Under the pieces are notes generated by a model. That model was not told the origin of the DNA. It searched no databases and saw nothing but the letters and a program-made list of their open reading frames with translations. Shown piece after piece: positions 43,103 through 44,521 of a stretch of 44,521 bases of DNA. Position numbers and translations under genes: made by a program. The stretch's first letter is position 1; each line of letters opens with the position of its first letter. The DNA lies in contig CAMTAF010000015.1 in NCBI GenBank assembly GCA_947066955.1, positions 1 to 44,521 on the forward strand, read 5' to 3'. This stretch comes from an uncultured Hungatella sp. Its GTDB lineage: Bacteria > Bacillota > Clostridia > Lachnospirales > Lachnospiraceae.

Positions 43103-44455
43103 TTAATAAATCACTCCACCAACACAAAACTTGCAGAGGCCACTTCCATTACACTTAGCGCATTCTTTAGTGCCTAAACCATCACAGGTTTTACACAACC
43201 CCACACCATTACAATAAACACACACTCTTTCCCTTACATCTAAACCTGTATAAACCTTTACAAATCCGGAACCACCGCAATTCATACACCTGCCATCCGC
43301 ACATTTATCACAATCAATGTATCCTTCGCCCCAACACTTATCACAATTGCCTAAACCATCGCAATATGTACAATCCCTTCCTAAATCAGAATCATAATTT
43401 GAGGCTTTTGAATTGCTTGGTTTGCTATTGTTTCCCGTATTTTTTTTATCTCTATTTGGGAACAATTCTTTACCCTCCAAATATGGATGAACATTACCAC
43501 ACGTAAGGTTAAACTTACCATCTGTTAAGTCTCCATATCTTTTTTCTTTAGCCGCAAAGCTTCCTTCGTAAACGCCATCAACACCATTTTTTGAAAATTT
43601 TATAGAAGTTCCGCTATCTATATAAGGATTTGCGTTTCCGTTCTTCACATAAATCATGTCGAATTTACCCGAAAAGTAACAGTACATGCTCAATCTGTCC
43701 CCCGGTTGACCATTTTCTATTTCAAAAAAATGCGCGATCAGCCTTTCTTCATCTAACTTTGCTTCACCTAAATAAAAAGTATGTGTGGCGCCATAATGAT
43801 CTACTGTCAAAGTGTTCTTTGTCTTATCTATCTGTTCTTCTTTAGGTGTCTTTATTTCCTCAACTGCCTTTGTCTCTGCTTTTGTTTCTTTAACGGCACC
43901 TGATAGTTTCAGTACATCATATTCCCTTATTTTTGCGGATAATTCTACCCCGGCTTCTTCTCCATCAATATCCTGCTCCACAAGGTCTTCTTCACTATAC
44001 GGTACAACACTTGCGGTTGTTGTTCTTCCTGTGTTTTCAAACATATCATCTGTGATCTTAAAGTGAAATTTTCCATCGGCGATTTTATACTTACCAAAAG
44101 AAAAAATATTACCAAAATCACAGCTAAAGGTTCCTATATATTCATTTTCCGAAATTTTACTAAAATCAATCTTCAGATCATATGCCCACTTTGTGTCTTC
44201 CTTTCCGTCCTTAATCTGAGTAAAAGTCGCCTTAACTTTATTTCCAATATCTACATATAAGCGCAATTTATCTCCTGTGTCTGATCTGTATTCAAGAAAA
44301 TATTTAGAAGTATCAAATTCTTTTAAACACAAATTATTCAAGTGATGCAGATCTAATTCATATTTTTTCTTATTATATGTGAAGGTTGTTTTATTATACA
44401 GACTTTCATCATCTGAAGCATAATTCGTTATATTAAATTGTAATATCAATATCAT
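43103..44455 (-). CDS. Secreted or membrane-anchored protein with DnaJ-like zinc-finger repeats
   Basis: A 450-residue protein of unknown function. The first 25 residues include a hydrophobic stretch that resembles part of a signal sequence. Two similar beta-rich domains follow (about 15-140 and 215-325), joined by a charged linker rich in Glu/Lys, then a Ser/Asn linker. The C-terminal 100 residues hold a row of CxxCxG(x)G units (CTYCDGLG, CDKCWGEG, CMNCGGSG, CVYCNGVG, CKTCDGLG, CAKCNGSG), the zinc-finger pattern of DnaJ. The base composition is far more AT-rich than its neighbours. The start is unclear: ATG 44455 or TTG 44458, no good ribosome site, and an in-frame stop only at the window edge, so the N-terminus may be incomplete or damaged. 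Confidence 0.7.
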   Translation of the reverse strand: MILILQFNITNYASDDESLYNKTTFTYNKKKYELDLHHLNNLCLKEFDTSKYFLEYRSDTGDKLRLYVDIGNKVKATFTQIKDGKEDTKWAYDLKIDFSKISENEYIGTFSCDFGNIFSFGKYKIADGKFHFKITDDMFENTGRTTTASVVPYSEEDLVEQDIDGEEAGVELSAKIREYDVLKLSGAVKETKAETKAVEEIKTPKEEQIDKTKNTLTVDHYGATHTFYLGEAKLDEERLIAHFFEIENGQPGDRLSMYCYFSGKFDMIYVKNGNANPYIDSGTSIKFSKNGVDGVYEGSFAAKEKRYGDLTDGKFNLTCGNVHPYLEGKELFPNRDKKNTGNNSKPSNSKASNYDSDLGRDCTYCDGLGNCDKCWGEGYIDCDKCADGRCMNCGGSGFVKVYTGLDVRERVCVYCNGVGLCKTCDGLGTKECAKCNGSGLCKFCVGGVIY

Positions 44456-44521
44456 CAATATTAATAACTCAAACTTCCCACACCGTTTTGATGTGTTGAA
44501 CCTTGAAAAATCAATACTTTA

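Overview
The window looks like chromosome from an anaerobic low-GC-lineage Gram-positive bacterium (Bacillota, class Clostridia), most probably a Lachnospiraceae gut bacterium of the Clostridium/Enterocloster type. This is inferred from the Firmicutes gene set (long-form HPF, SecA with a SEC-C tail, tsaE-tsaB-rimI cluster, UPF0735-type ACT protein, cytidylate-kinase-like protein next to a GreA factor), from AAGGAGG ribosome sites and sigma-A promoters, and from the flavin-dependent lipoprotein reductases. The base composition is moderately GC-rich except for the last 1.4 kb, which is AT-rich.

Layout. 1-7.9 kb is a minus-strand housekeeping block: tex, a YcxB-like membrane protein, tsaE, tsaB, rimI, a small CxxC protein, rnz, tsaD, ispD and a partial tRNA-Ser at the edge. 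8.0-8.5 kb holds an antitoxin-like gene and an internally deleted PIN toxin. 8.7-11.4 kb has a secreted FMN/FAD lipoprotein reductase and a divergent two-TM protein with a Gln/Asn/Trp repeat domain. 11.5-17.4 kb is secA, prfB (with the programmed +1 frameshift), an ACT protein, hom and a DUF2752 protein, all minus. The 17.4-18.05 kb intergenic gap carries a dense cluster of DnaA-box sequences; hpf follows on the plus strand. 18.7-21.7 kb: Zn-macrodomain ADP-ribose hydrolase, a PD-(D/E)XK (Rpn-type) protein bracketed by two identical 48-bp hairpins, and a thioredoxin reductase with an unusual insertion. 21.9-25.3 kb: a second, larger flavin lipoprotein reductase preceded by a MerR-family regulator, with a MerR-type promoter between them. 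25.5-27.1 kb: an SDR oxidoreductase and a zinc-dependent phospholipase-C-like protein. 27.2-31.0 kb: GreA factor, cytidylate-kinase-like protein, a metal-dependent amidohydrolase and an AbgB-like M20 hydrolase. 31.4-37.1 kb: a complete five-gene oligopeptide/dipeptide ABC importer with a leader that can fold as an attenuator. 37.5-41.6 kb: two tandem S9 serine peptidases. 41.8-43.0 kb: another M20 amidohydrolase. 43.1-44.5 kb: an AT-rich gene for a protein with a DnaJ-like zinc-finger repeat tail.

How it works together. The right third (28.4-43.0 kb) reads as a peptide and acyl-amino-acid scavenging locus: importer, two oligopeptidases, two M20 deacylases and an amidohydrolase. The two flavin lipoproteins are probable extracellular reductases of the kind that use organic electron acceptors; one is apparently induced through a MerR-type regulator. 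Two families of dispersed hairpin repeats (A, about 85 bp; B, about 80 bp) sit in many of the intergenic gaps, some acting as terminators, and in two cases supplying the last codons of the upstream gene.

The most noteworthy signals are the DnaA-box cluster between secA and hpf, the palindrome centred in a 19-bp promoter spacer downstream of merR, the competing hairpins in the importer leader, and the repeat-encoded C-terminal tails of TsaD and an S9 peptidase. I saw no CRISPR array, rRNA gene, prophage or complete insertion sequence.
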